Shown here: one piece after another, positions 47,345-58,508 of the stretch
Numbering within the stretch: position 1 is the first letter of the stretch
Layout: each line of letters begins with the position of its first letter
Notes under the pieces: model-generated
What the model was told of the DNA's origin: nothing
What the model saw: the letters and a program-made list of their open reading frames with translations, nothing else
Databases searched by the model: none
Program-made: the position numbers and the translations under genes
Source: Blumeriella jaapii
Lineage: Eukaryota; Ascomycota; Leotiomycetes; Helotiales; Drepanopezizaceae
Assembly (NCBI GenBank): GCA_009599575.1
Contig: VWND01000025.1
Location: forward strand, 334,430 to 398,429
Direction: 5' to 3'
Length of the DNA: 64,000 nucleotides

Positions 47345-48690
47345 TATGAACTCTTTGCTGGTCGACCTCCAGATTCTTGTTCTCCCTCTCCTCACCTCAA
47401 CCTCCCTCGTCGCACGCTCGCAAGCCAGTCGACATTTCCGGGACCTGATCAAAGCCGACCGCAAACATTTCGTCGAGCGTCTGCTGGAACTGGAGTTTCT
47501 GGCCGAATAGGGTGACGAGGTGACGGTTAACGAAAAGGCCAAGATCATCGTCCCTCCGAGTCGCCGTCGTATGCTTGTACACGCTGCCTTCGATCAAGCC
47601 TCACCCGCGCTTCGACAACCATGCCCTTCTCCGTCTCCGTTTCCGCAAGCCGGGTCCTTGGTCTTGAGCCGCGCAGAAGCTCTGCGGCCGGGTGAGCGGC
47701 CAGGCAAAAGCCCAGGGCTTGAAGAAACAGGCCGAGCTGCGATCCGACACGCTCCAGAACTGGATGCGCCAGATCCAACCCCAATTCACCATCGCCGAGT
47801 GGACGTCGCTCTACCACGTTGGTCGCGCGCGCCACCGACGCATGTGCAACGAGTGCAAGTTCGCCACGGGCTTCTGGGCCCAGAACGCCGGTGGTGCGGC
47901 GGCGGCGCTTCGCCGGCACGAAGAGCTCCAACGTCGGCACGGCGCAGGTGCCCGTCGTCAAGGGCCGGCAGCGGCGGTGTCATGACTCTACGGAGCGCTT
48001 CTTCCCAGGCCTCTTCTCCGCCGCGGCCGGTGACGCCGCGTACCCGTGTTGTTGGAAGATCTACCGCGAAGAGAACTGCGAGTGGTGGACGCTGTGGTGG
48101 ATCCGCTGCCCCGGGTGCGCCGTGTGACAGGAGAGAGCCGCGTTCCGGAAAGGCGGCGGCTACGGGGTGATAGCAACGCCGGTGGATCCGGATGGCTGGC
48201 GGCTGGATGGCTGGAACGGGCCGCATTGCGAGGATTGGCGCTGTGACCGCTGTCGCGGCGGCCGCTGGGGAGGAGGAGCTGGCGAAGGAGCTCCTTGCGT
48301 GGTGGAAGCACCTCGCCGCGTGGGCAGTGGAGCTCTTTGCTTCTCTCCGCTCGATAGCCTTTTCTCTCGTCGAGGACATTGGAACGGCTACCAGGCAGAA
48401 GTGTTCCTGGGCACGAATAATGAGCGAGGAGGAAGATGATCCGTCGCGCCTGTTGGAGCGCATCCGTTCTGGCGAGAATTTGTCGAGTCAAAGGATGTTG
48501 CGCAGAAATTGCACTATTACAGAATCTTGTAGCGCTGGCACGACAAGCTGGACCAGTCGGAGGCGGGCCTGGTACGCCTGCTGACTTCATCCTGGTTCAG
48601 ACCGTGGATCGAGGTTCTGGAAAATAGGATAGAGGACTTGAAAAACTGTACGAGGATCCTCGAAAGAGATCGGAATAGATTGGTATGTTT
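47345..48690 (+). pseudogene. Frameshifted remnant of F-box-like, Cys/Trp-rich protein
   Basis: Consecutive plus-strand pieces in different frames read as one decayed protein. 47345-47507: an F-box-like start (VDLQILVLPLLTSTSLVARS then RHFRDLIKADRKHFVERLLE). 47560-47730: YACTRCLR, then IKPHPRFDNHALLRLRFRKP one frame over. 47695-47880: KKQAELRSDTLQNWMRQIQP and RMCNECKFATGFWAQNAG. 47890-48125: VPVVKGRQRRCHDSTERFFP and EENCEWWTLWWIRCPGC. 48170-48240: TPVDPDGWRLDGWNG. 48275-48370: ELAKELLAWWKHLA. 48540-48670: SEAGLVRLLTSSWFRPWIEV and a coiled end. I know the general style of such fungal F-box-associated proteins but not a named family. It is GC-rich, so RIP did not cause the decay. Confidence 0.5.
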
Positions 48691-51600
48691 TGCACTGGGC
48701 GGAAATAGTACGGTGAAGTAAAATTTACATGTAGCCGATCGTGGCAGTCGCGGGAACTGTCATCAGTTGCAGGAACTCGGGTCTGTACACACACAGCTGC
48801 TCGTAGTGTCATAGGAGTTCTTCTGAAGACTCTATCTCGGCCGTCGCCGAGAACCTGTTGTCTTTCATTGGATAGCTAGGGTAGGTAAGAATTCAATTAA
48901 CAGATACACCTAGAAGGTTGCGGATATAAGCAGGAAGATGGCCAACGACTGGCACTTGGCATTTTCCAAATTTCTGCTTTTTTGGTCGTCGAAGTTGTCG
49001 TCTCCAGCAGCACGAGAAATGATCAGCGGGAACCTTGGGTACGCTACGTACATGGGATTGCGGAATATGTGTTTCAACGATTGAGGTAAAGCTATTCTGT
49101 AGTATTTCGGAATATGTCCTGCTCCATGCCCTTGCTTCAATAGCAAAAGTGGTCGGTATTCGAGGCACGCAAGAGGTAAGAAGAGGATGATGACCGGTTT
49201 CGTCAAAGTGGAGGTAGGCTGAACGCTCTTCCGCTTTGTCTTTTCAACGGCAAAAGGGCGTGTTTGAGGCAAAGACTTCTTTTTGTGCATGTAAGTGTGT
49301 TCTGTACAGCACCTATTACATATGATCTGAATTTGTGGTGTCACGTTCTTTCGAAAGCCCTCGGACTTCATCGATCATCGTTGATTGACACAGTGTCTTA
49401 ACAGAGATCACAGTAGTAAAAGTATGACAGATATGATGACATAGTTGTTGGATAATTAGGAAAATCGCTTGGAAATCTAATACTGAGAAGAAGTAGAAGA
49501 AAAAGGTATGTGTTTACAAAAGGAATTAATCTAAGGCGTCTTGAGAACGCGAGACAGAAACTTGATTTCCTAAAAAAAACAATACGGTTGTTAAGACCCA
49601 CAGCGTGTTTGCCACCACTATGGGTTCCTTGTATCCCACTGAGCAGAATGTAAAAAAGAGAGACTGGCGAAATGTTTTCACAGAGCCGTCTATGTACATC
49701 TCTGACCCTCGAACACTGTAGCTAGACTTTGCTCCAAAGACTTCAGCATATAACACATGACCAGTATTAGGTTTCAATCGACATGGAAACCCTTGAAAAG
49801 ATGCCAACAGAAACGGATTTCTTCGGTCTGCTGATGCCTTCCCTGAGCTGCTGCCCAGGACAGACATATACCTCACCTCGACTTGACCCCCTTTTGGAGA
49901 TGTGTGAAAACGCGCAGGAGCTTGTGACCTTTGATGTTTGGATCAGAGTTGATTCAAGGAAAGGTGGGGGTACAGTATGTACTACAGTAGGATACTTCTG
50001 TTTTCCAATTTCCCTTTGCATACAAATGCCAATCGTGTTCTACTGATACAGCACTTGCCCTTCTTATGAACAACGATAAATTCAACCAAAAATATTGTGC
50101 TTCGAAAGGATCACACCATCAGCATCTACATCCCAAACGGAATTATCAGAAGTCGCGTGACAATTCACAATTGCGAGCTTATCGAGCGAAATGCAGTGGA
50201 GAAATTTGCATTTCCACGCGCCGCGACACATTTTCCTTATTTGTCATTGACTTTTCGACTACAACGAACGTTGAAGAAAACACCAAATTAAAATGTACCC
50301 TGCTCGGCTTCCTAGGGGTTGTTTGATAAGAGTATCATTGAAATAGGTGTGCAAGGCATGGCTTGGTGGGAAAATGCGTTTGAGGGTTGTTTGGAGTCTC
50401 AGGGTCCATTCTTCTGGAGCACGAAACATTGGATAGGAATGATGCTCTCTGTGCTTTTAGACGAGATGATTACTGCCCGAAACATAATAACAGAACTCTA
50501 CTTGCGAGGCCAGCATACTATTCGTTGGCATTACTATCTCTCTCTCCCCCCACCCCGATGGAATGGGTGGCATGTTCTGCATCCCACATGTAAATTCAAA
50601 CTGGCGGAGATAGTGCCTTCCATACGCAGGCTATGTTTTTACACTTTTGTATTAAGAGGTGAATCAAACGCTATGGTGCTTGAAGTGAAGTCTCACTTAC
50701 TGCTGTAAGTGTACGCAGGTTCGGAATGATTGGCCGCACGATTACTATACCCCCATGCCGGAAACTCTGATTCGGTTAGAGTAAGAGCTGATAGCCAGCT
50801 ACTGTACTTAGGGAGTAGAAATCACAGTTTCTTATCCGAACTGATTGTTGATGATAGTGATGACATTGTTCAACGTCAGGCGAAAGCTGGCGACGCCGAG
50901 TTGTTTTTTCGAGCGTTTTCATTTACGCCGAGATTACTGCTGCTTGCAGCCATTCGGCGTACTTGTTTTCACCGATATTTCTTCTTCGTCCAAAATGCTG
51001 TCGAATCGGTTGTGTTGGTAGGGCGGTTCTTCGAAGGCGCTGTATCCAAAAATAAATTCGCTTTTTCTTTGAGTGTCATTTTTTTCTGAAATTCTTAATA
51101 ACTATGCTTTCCTCAGGTAAATTGCAGTTTCATACGTAATCGTATAAAAAAAAGAACCTCGGTTCGCCATTAAGAAAATCATTTCAAGTCGCTACGTGTC
51201 GATTGCTTGTTTTTGGCTTTCCAGATTTGTTCCAAGTACAAAGATCCTTTTCTGCTGCAGGAAAAAGAATTAAATATAGTCGAAAAGCTGAAGGTTCGTC
51301 CCTGGCACCGCATACAGGTCGTCGACGGCCTCGCACCCCGAGGGGCGGCTCGGATAGAGTAGAGTTGATAGCCAGCCACTTAGGAAGTAGAAAATCGCAA
51401 TTTCTAATCCGAATTGATTGGTGCTTGTGGTAACACCGCATGAATAGCTACATGCCCAGACTTCTTGATTTTTGGGTACATGAAACAGGTGAGGAGACCG
51501 AGTTCCTACGAAAACCCTTCTCTGAAACCTACGATAAGACGGTGACCATGACCTGGCCTAAGATACCTACTGCTCGAGCATGCAATTCGAATTTTTTTCG

Positions 51601-51762
51601 CTTGTTTGTTTGTGACTCGATTTGGCATGAACTAGATGGTCGTTTATTTACTTTCCCAACTAGGGACAGTTTGTGAGGCTATGGTTATCAGGTCTACCGG
51701 GAGCCAGATTCTTGGAACAATCTCCGGCCCTGGTCTGAAACCTACGTCGGTAGGCAGAACGG

Positions 51763-51816
51763 GTTTGGAAAATGGATATGGTTTGGAAAATGGATATGGT
51801 TTGGGAAGTGGATATG
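51763..51816 (+). repeat. 18-bp tandem repeat, three units
   Basis: Three adjacent copies of GTTTGGAAAATGGATATG, the third with two or three changes. Confidence 0.85.
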
Positions 51817-52060
51817 ATCTGCATACGAGAACGGTGGACAACACCGGTCAAGCGATAATACGAACTGCAGACTAAGAGCAGGCGAGAGATTCGACTTTCA
51901 GATGGAGAATATTTGGGTTAGAGACGGACCGAGTCTTTTTTCCCGAACGGATGTCGTACAGAAGTCGGACAGCGAAAGTATACGAGCTTTCGCACTCGGA
52001 AGACCGAGAACATTTCCATATCGAGAGATCTTGGCACGACAATGGTACGAAAGTATATAT

Positions 52061-52187
52061 ACAGCGCTTATCTTTTGCACCATGTCAAAAGCGGGGCCAC
52101 GACGCTTCATGTGTCGTAGCAATGTTGCTTTTCCCAATGTAAGCCGGATGCCCCTTGTTTTGACAAGGTGCAAAAGATAACCGCTGT
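52061..52187. repeat. Inverted repeat, about 37-bp arms
   Basis: Left arm from 52061 (ACAGCGCTTATCTTTTGCAC...) and right arm ending at 52187, whose reverse complement reads ACAGCGGTTATCTTTTGCAC.... The arms match except a few bases and are separated by about 50 bp. Weaker matches (GCACGACA, ATGGTAC) continue outward on both sides. Confidence 0.75.
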
Positions 52188-54721
52188 ACCATCCTAGAGT
52201 CGGTGTCGTGCTCTTGCTTTACCGTTTGAAGCAGCCCAGTTGGTACCAAAGTCTTATAACTCCCCTGCTTGCTCGACTCGGCAGAGAGCATAAGAAGGTC
52301 ATGTACATGGAGCGGGAAAATTTGATCTGGACCGAGATAGACTTTTTTCGTCCGAGGGGTGGGCGTCCCTATGACGAAAGCTCTCGTATCAAGCGAGGCC
52401 CTGCATCAACGGTCCCGATGTCAAGATGGCGATTTATGGGTCTGGAAATGTTAAAAATCTGGCATATGAAAAAGTAGTATCTCCTACGGAATAGGTAAAA
52501 ATAGAGCTGAGCTCGCTTCGGCTTCACATCTGCTACGTACGTGAATGACGAAAGAGGCAACTCCAGCCAAGTATACAAATATATGCCAAGTCGGTTTGCT
52601 TCGGCCCAATGAAAATCGTGGGTTATTTGCAACTTCGACCTGCTGTCAAGTTCATGCAGAGTTGACGGGAGACAATGCGTGGTTGGTTCAAAAGTAGATT
52701 CTCCATTACGTTTCTACGCGACCAACCCTATTGGTTCCGTGCTGTATCTGTACATAGTATCGCTGGCCCGACATTTCCACAAAGATACTTCGGGAACTGG
52801 CCATTACTCACCCCAGGCTGGATCCATGCGCGCCGGCAGCACGAATACTTACCGCCCGGTTCACGGGAGAATGCAACATTTAAGAAACGCTTGTCCCTTT
52901 GATACCCGAAAGACCAACGGTGTCCATTTGCGGGGTATTTCATCGAGAACTGTCCGGCGTTGTCTCCGGCGGTCCGGTGGCCCGGAGGTGAAAGCTTCGT
53001 CCAACAAAACCCAGAAATGTGGGTGCATTCCGCAGATAGATAGCTGCCGAACACGTCTACAGTACAACAAGCCCATGACACTGCTGTACACAGTACAGCA
53101 ACGATTACTCATGACACGGCTATACGGCACTGATTGTATGCCAAGAGCATGTGTGTATGTATGTCCTTGCCCGTGTTGTTGAATGCGTATCACCTTTACT
53201 CCGCAAGGGGCTGCTGATTAGCGAGATCTTTGTTTACACTTTCTCGGCGTCTCGCCTTTACATAATGTCCGAACTACCTTTCTTTCGTACGGTAGCAGAG
53301 TTTTGCAGGCAAGGTTTCGGAGCGAGTCGAAACCCAATGTCTCGGCCTGCATTACTCTGCATCTTTCTTCGTACTTGGGTGAAATTATATTAGTTTGACA
53401 TCTGTGTGTAAATCCTTACTTTATTAGACATTTGGCAATGCTGCTTTCTAATATTGGATCATGCCCTTGTAAATACCCCTTGTGATAGAGTATCACAGGA
53501 ACCTAAATTCAACATTATTACGCACAAGTACCTTAGTTAAATAACGCTATCTGCTTATTCTGTTTTTCTTCAGATGATTTTCAATCCACCAACAGGGCAG
53601 GACAAGGCGCCTCAGTGCCTGATAATTGCAAATTATTAACAAGTCTCTGACAGTATCAGTATTGCAAACCTTCCCTTTACACAGTTTTTACCCCCATTCA
53701 ACTGAATGCTAAATTTCATGGTATGTTCTGCGCCACAGATTTAACATTCAGTTAGGGGGGAGGCAAGTCCTCTCTGTATTCATCAAATAAGCCGCAGGGT
53801 CCAGAATAAATCTTGGCATAAGCTTCTTCTCGGCAATATAAAATTCTTTGCCGCAGATCCAGTTCGGGCATCGGATCAATAGTATCCGTGCTGGCTGGTT
53901 TCAATCAAGTCGGCCGGGTGTTATTTATACGTGAACCGAAGGGCATATCCTAGTTCTTTGACAGGGGTACTTACCTAACCGATTTCTCTTGGAGTATGGG
54001 GTTATTCTTGGAGTCGTGGGCATTTGAATCGAAGCCTTTTCGGACGAGACTTACGCGTCGAGAGATTCCTTATTCGTCCACATCCGGCAACTTATGAACA
54101 AGCATCTGATGAAAGGATACGCAGACACAGCAGTCAAACGTTAAATATCCCCTGTCGACAGAAGTTTCTTCCAGGTATCATGATTTGAACTGTCACTAGA
54201 TCAAAGTTGAATTACACTAGGGGCATTTTTGTGGTCGAGAAAGTATGATAAGAAGGAGAGATTCCTGTAGATATTACCTGTTTTGTGAATGTTTTGCGAG
54301 GGTGATCGTTTGGTACTGTAATGGCTGGGGACAAAACTTCACCGCTATGTCTCTGTTGCACGTGTATGCTTCTATAACCAGACATTGACGGGGATAAATA
54401 GGCTCTCTCGAAGTTGCGCTTTGGAGCCAAGAACGCTACATCCGGAGGATCTGTTCCTTCATCGCTTACTCAAACAGCAGGGGCTCAACTCAGAAAAAGT
54501 GGAATGTGATGATGGAATCGGGTGACTGAATTTTCTGCCTATCATCAAGATAGAGTAGGGGCAGTGCATAGCAGATAGGCAGTTAAGTGTCCCTCCCGGT
54601 TACTCGTAAGCCATTACCGTGTCCTGCCATTCCAGGGGGTTGAGGGAGATCTTAGTATATATGCCGTATGAGGTTGTGGTCAACCCTTTGGATGTGAGGG
54701 CAAAGCATCTGATATCATAAT

Positions 54722-56290
54722 ATGGCAGCTCCATTCACACCACCGAGTTCAACAGGGAAACCTGAGGTCCCAAAATGGATCCCTCCTCCTCTCACGAAAA
54801 TGAAACTTGAATGGGCGGAGCTACGGACGATCGAGCTATCACTTCTTGACTCGGAGGATCCCGCTGTTGTGGCAGATCTCGTCGCTACCACGAAGGCTGC
54901 CATCAAAGAAGACGGGTTCTTGTTCTTAACCAATTACGGCGTCTCACTCGAGCATGTATACCATTCGTCCCTCGACCTCTTTCGCTAGCGAGCTCCTAAC
55001 TTGTTAACTAGCTCCACCGGCAATTCTCCTTAGCCCAATACCTCCACTCAAACATCTCGGAAGAAGACAAAAAGAACTTGCTATGGGACCCATCAACAGG
55101 TTGTTTTGCAGGCTTTAAGCCTCGTTTCGGGTGGAAGGTACGCCATCGCCATGAAAAACAGGCGCCCACATTACTGACCTAGTAATTGAAAGCGCGAGAA
55201 AGGCAAAGACGATGGCATCGAGCAGTTCAACTTCTATTCTACCGAGTTCGCCGACTTAGATCGCGTGCCCAAGTGCATACATCCGTTTATGGACGAGATA
55301 ACATCGTTCTGTGATGTAAATGCTTCCTACACGCGAGCAGCGAAGCTGGGACTGACTGGGACTAGTATCTCATGAACTCGGTTAATCGTCGATTGCTAAA
55401 ACTTCTATCACTGGTCCTGGAACTGCCCGGGGATTACTTGTGGGGTTCGTTAGAATTGCTACTTGACTTCCATGAGAGAATCAACAACTGACCAAAACAC
55501 CCTCTACAGACAATGTGCAATCGCACGGTGGACTTGTGGGCGAGGGATATTTTAGACACGCGCTCTACTACCCGCTAGAGGAAGAAGTTAGAGCTGCAAG
55601 AAAGGGAGTGAGGATGTACGGGTAGGTCTTTTTACGTGCTCCGCGTCAAGTTACCAGCGCTGAAGGTCCGTGATACAGACACACGGATTTCGGCTCAACG
55701 ACCTTGTTGTTCTCTGTACCAGTTACTGCTTTGCAAATTTGGCAGAAGGACAAGTGGCGATTCGTCAAGTATAGACCTGGCGCCCTAGTCGTCAATCTCG
55801 GCCAGAATCTCGAAGTAATATCTGGTGGCCATCTAAAGGCCACGCTGCATAAGGTGGCGGATCCTCCAGAAGACCAAAAGCATGAGCCACGTCTCTCCTT
55901 GGTACTGTTCAATGGATCGAAAGGTTCCATGCGTCTGATGCCTGCGATGGGTAAGACCTCAGCCAGCCATGCAAAAAAAACACTGACAGAGGTATTTATC
56001 AGAATCTCCACTTATCCAACGCGAAGGTTTCGTGCTCGAACAAGGAGTCTTCTTGCAGTTCCAGAAACTTATGGATTCCGGAATTCCAGTCCCAACAAGC
56101 AGGGAATGGAGAGAGGCTCGTGAGTTACCCTTTGGCGACGACGGAGTGATATGATACTTACCTTGAGTCAGAGATCAAGACCCCCATACAAGTCCCACCC
56201 GAGGATTGTACCTACGGAGTCAAAGAAGTCAACGGCACCAAGTTTTCAGAAAATCTCATTCTCGGCGTCCCCATCATACTGCCGGTCTAG
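54722..56290 (+). CDS. 2-oxoglutarate/Fe(II)-dependent oxygenase (isopenicillin N synthase-like)
   Basis: Eight exons: 54722-54955, 55012-55137, 55193-55315, 55366-55444, 55510-55621, 55679-55950, 56003-56119, 56172-56290; seven introns of 50-65 bp, all GT-AG, phases consistent; product 393 aa. The N-terminal DIOX_N part holds IKEDGFLFLTNYGVSLEHLH. The catalytic jelly-roll has the iron ligands: His and Asp in Y-G-H-T-D-F-G-S-T-T (created by the exon 5/6 join), distal His in ATLHKVADPPED, and the 2-oxoglutarate Arg in PRLSLVLF about 20 residues on. Substrate unknown: family members oxidise small molecules in primary and secondary metabolism. No biosynthetic cluster partners are visible. It converges with the DHH gene, 66 bp between stops. 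Confidence 0.92.
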
Positions 56291-56356
56291 ATTTCCCCGC
56301 CCGGTCTGCATCCCCAGGGGTTCCCATGAAAAATGCCTCAGATTCGCCTCGCCTCG

Positions 56357-57847
56357 TCAAGTCCTCTTGAAGTAGTTATTCAGCGTATTCTTCTGCGCTC
56401 CAATTTTCTTTTTCGGGGACTCGGCTGGCCCCTCTAAATTGTCCGGTTTCTCACCAATCCTCATCAAGACACACAACTCTTCGAACTCGGCTGTGGGAAT
56501 GATCCCCCCCGAGGCCTCCTTGTGACCTCTCGCAAAATTTTCGCCCATCCTCTGGACCAAATCACCCGTGTCAAGACCGGCGACAGCTTTAAGCGATTCG
56601 ATGATGTTAACAGGCGGGTCTCGATCTCTCACGGATTTTGCGATGCGGCAGGAAAAGTTCACTTTTCCGGGAAGGTAGCCATAGTTGGCCACCATGACTA
56701 TCTCAAGGGTTTTGGACTTAAGATGGCTGGCCCAGCGTGTAGCGATCACGGGATGGACCTGTGCTTTGCTGTTGATTTTCAGGACGGCAATTTTCCCGTC
56801 CTTGCTAAATCTTGGTGGCGTGTGGGTCTGCTTCTCGACTTCCATGTTGATCTCGTCGCGCGCATCAGCCAAACGACGGTTTCCCATGATGTCCTTGGGG
56901 TCTTTGGCTTCTATTAGAGCTTTCCAGGAAGTGATCACGTCATAGGTACCTGTCCGTCGAGCTTCAAAATCTCAGAATCCAGGCTACAAAGGGGCAGGCT
57001 AGGCGAGGAGCAGGACTCACGAGCATTAATGTATGAGACGCAATCATTAATCAGTTTTTTGGTGTGCTTTTTAAAGGTCTCGGTCATGTCTGGGAACGGT
57101 GGGAGCCATTTAAGAGTATTCCCGAGGTCGCCATGTGTTCCGATTGCGCAGAGGTAGCCGTACTCAGATGCGATGTCCGGATGGAGCTCCTTGCAGATTT
57201 CATATGTAATGAGAGATGTCGTTGCCACCGGTGGGTAATGACAAGCTGATACAACCTACAGCTGTGAACATCGAGATCTACCATACCAGATCCAGTCTTG
57301 ACCTACCTCGGCGTTCAACGGAAACTCGTCGCTCAAGTGATGATCAATAAGAAGTGACTTGGTGTCAGGATCATGGACAATCGGAGGGCCCCCCCTGCTT
57401 CCTTGGTCCAGAACAATCACGTAACTTGCGTTCTTGTCAAGCATTGCCTTCCGCTCATACTCCTCGTGGATATTCGATCCCTTTTGCACGAGGTGCACAT
57501 CAAGCAGCGTCTCCTCAAGTCCTAGCTTGACAAGCGTTCTATGAACGATGACCCCCGAGCTTAAACCGTCGGCGTCTTTGTCGGGAACAATAAGAGTAGG
57601 CTTCTGCGCAGCAGCACTGTGACATAGGAGTAATAGTTAGCAAGCGAGACCACGGGACTTTTGAGACGAGAAAGTCAGCCTACCATTCTTGCAAGAAAGC
57701 TCGCGCGGCCGCCATTTGGGATTCAGGAGCCGGCCATACTTCATCGCCATGAGAGTCACGATGCGTGGGCGTACTGCAATAGTCGGCTAGCTTTGGAGCT
57801 TTTCGTGCCGGGGGCTTTGGTGATCCTTCTGCGGCTTTGCGTTTCAT
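56357..57847 (-). CDS. DHH/DHHA1 family phosphoesterase
   Basis: Four exons on the minus strand: 57847-57684, 57616-57307, 57255-57021, 56949-56357; introns of 67, 51 and 71 bp in phase; product 433 aa. DHH motifs: LIVPDKDADGLSSGVIVHR (motif I D-x-D-A-D-G), VIVLDQGSRGGPP, and LLIDHHLSDEFP (D-H-H). The DHHA1-like part has the glycine motif ENFARGHKEASGGIIP. The family includes RecJ-type nucleases and nucleotide phosphatases, metal-dependent. The last residues (KNTLNNYFKRT) look like a PCNA-binding PIP box. An in-frame ATG at 57949 would add 34 residues rich in Arg/Lys/Ser with no acidic residue, like a mitochondrial presequence, so the true start is open. Function beyond the family is not known. 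Confidence 0.88.
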
Positions 57848-58375
57848 GCTGCGTTTGCTTATGGAATTGGTGGCTTTTGACGTGAGGATTGACTTGCAAC
57901 ACACAAAGATCGTTGGTCGGACAAACGTTCTTGGGGAAATCCGGAGCATCGGGCATGGGACTGATAGGTAAAGATAGGCCTGTAGTGATGCGATATGAAT
58001 GTGATGATAAGAGGGGTGGCGTTGGAGGTCAAACGAGAAGCGAATAAACAAACAGTCATGACGTAATCAAAATTTTGGCGATGCATGTTCGGTGAGATGA
58101 GGAGCGAAGAACTGTAACGTGGGTATTCCAATATAATGAATAATTCGTTTGATGACACAAAGGCTTACGCTACAGTACTTACTGATATTTGCTAGTGTCT
58201 GGTCTGCGAAATTTTCAAATGGTCGGCGCCATACAATTTCAGTCGATACAGTCAATTCGCCCTCTGCCTTGCGTGACACCATTGACAATAAGTAAATGTA
58301 AATAATCATTTTCTTTTCGCATTCTTTCCGGTGTCACGTCAGAGGTTAATCTCTAACCCATGGCATCACAACAGC
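57848..58375. other. Upstream region of DHH gene
   Basis: 528 bp. Contains the alternative in-frame start codon at 57949 and the presumed promoter. The minus frame 58309-58067 has no family resemblance. Nothing else seen. Confidence 0.5.
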
Positions 58376-58508
58376 TGTGGGAATGCCCATTAGAGGGTCA
58401 CGTGGTAATCATGTGATGATTTCATCACGTGATTATCAACGCACTAGAGTGCGCTGATTCGAGACTAGTCTTTTCACTGTATCACCAACCTGTGATACCA
58501 ACAACAGC
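58371..58508. repeat. 5-bp target-site duplication ACAGC
   Basis: ACAGC at 58371-58375 and again at 58504-58508, directly flanking the 128-bp TG...CA element. Confidence 0.8.
58376..58503 (+). mobile_element. Solo LTR, probably copia-type
   Basis: 128 bp, starts TGTGGGAATGCCC and ends TGTGATACCAACA. The first six bases and last twelve equal those of the intact copia LTRs in this window (TGTGGG...GTGATACCAACA), while the middle differs, so it is a related family or a deleted copy. It contains several CACGTG/CATGTGATGA palindromic boxes. A perfect 5-bp duplication flanks it, and no coding sequence is present. Confidence 0.75.

Larger units (their letters stand above)
48691..54721. other. 6-kb gene-poor region with small repeats
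   Basis: No gene supported. Open frames are all under 170 aa, overlap each other on both strands and have no recognisable domain (for example 50319-50708 plus, 129 aa; 52679-53182 plus, 167 aa). It contains a repeated ~72-bp segment (50778-50850 and 51350-51421), a triple 18-bp tandem repeat (51763-51816) and an inverted repeat (52061-52187). Probably old decayed mobile or genic DNA. Confidence 0.5.

Noticed and set aside
52679..53182. 167-aa plus-strand frame
   Set aside because: Overlaps equally long frames on the other strand, no domain, no start context.
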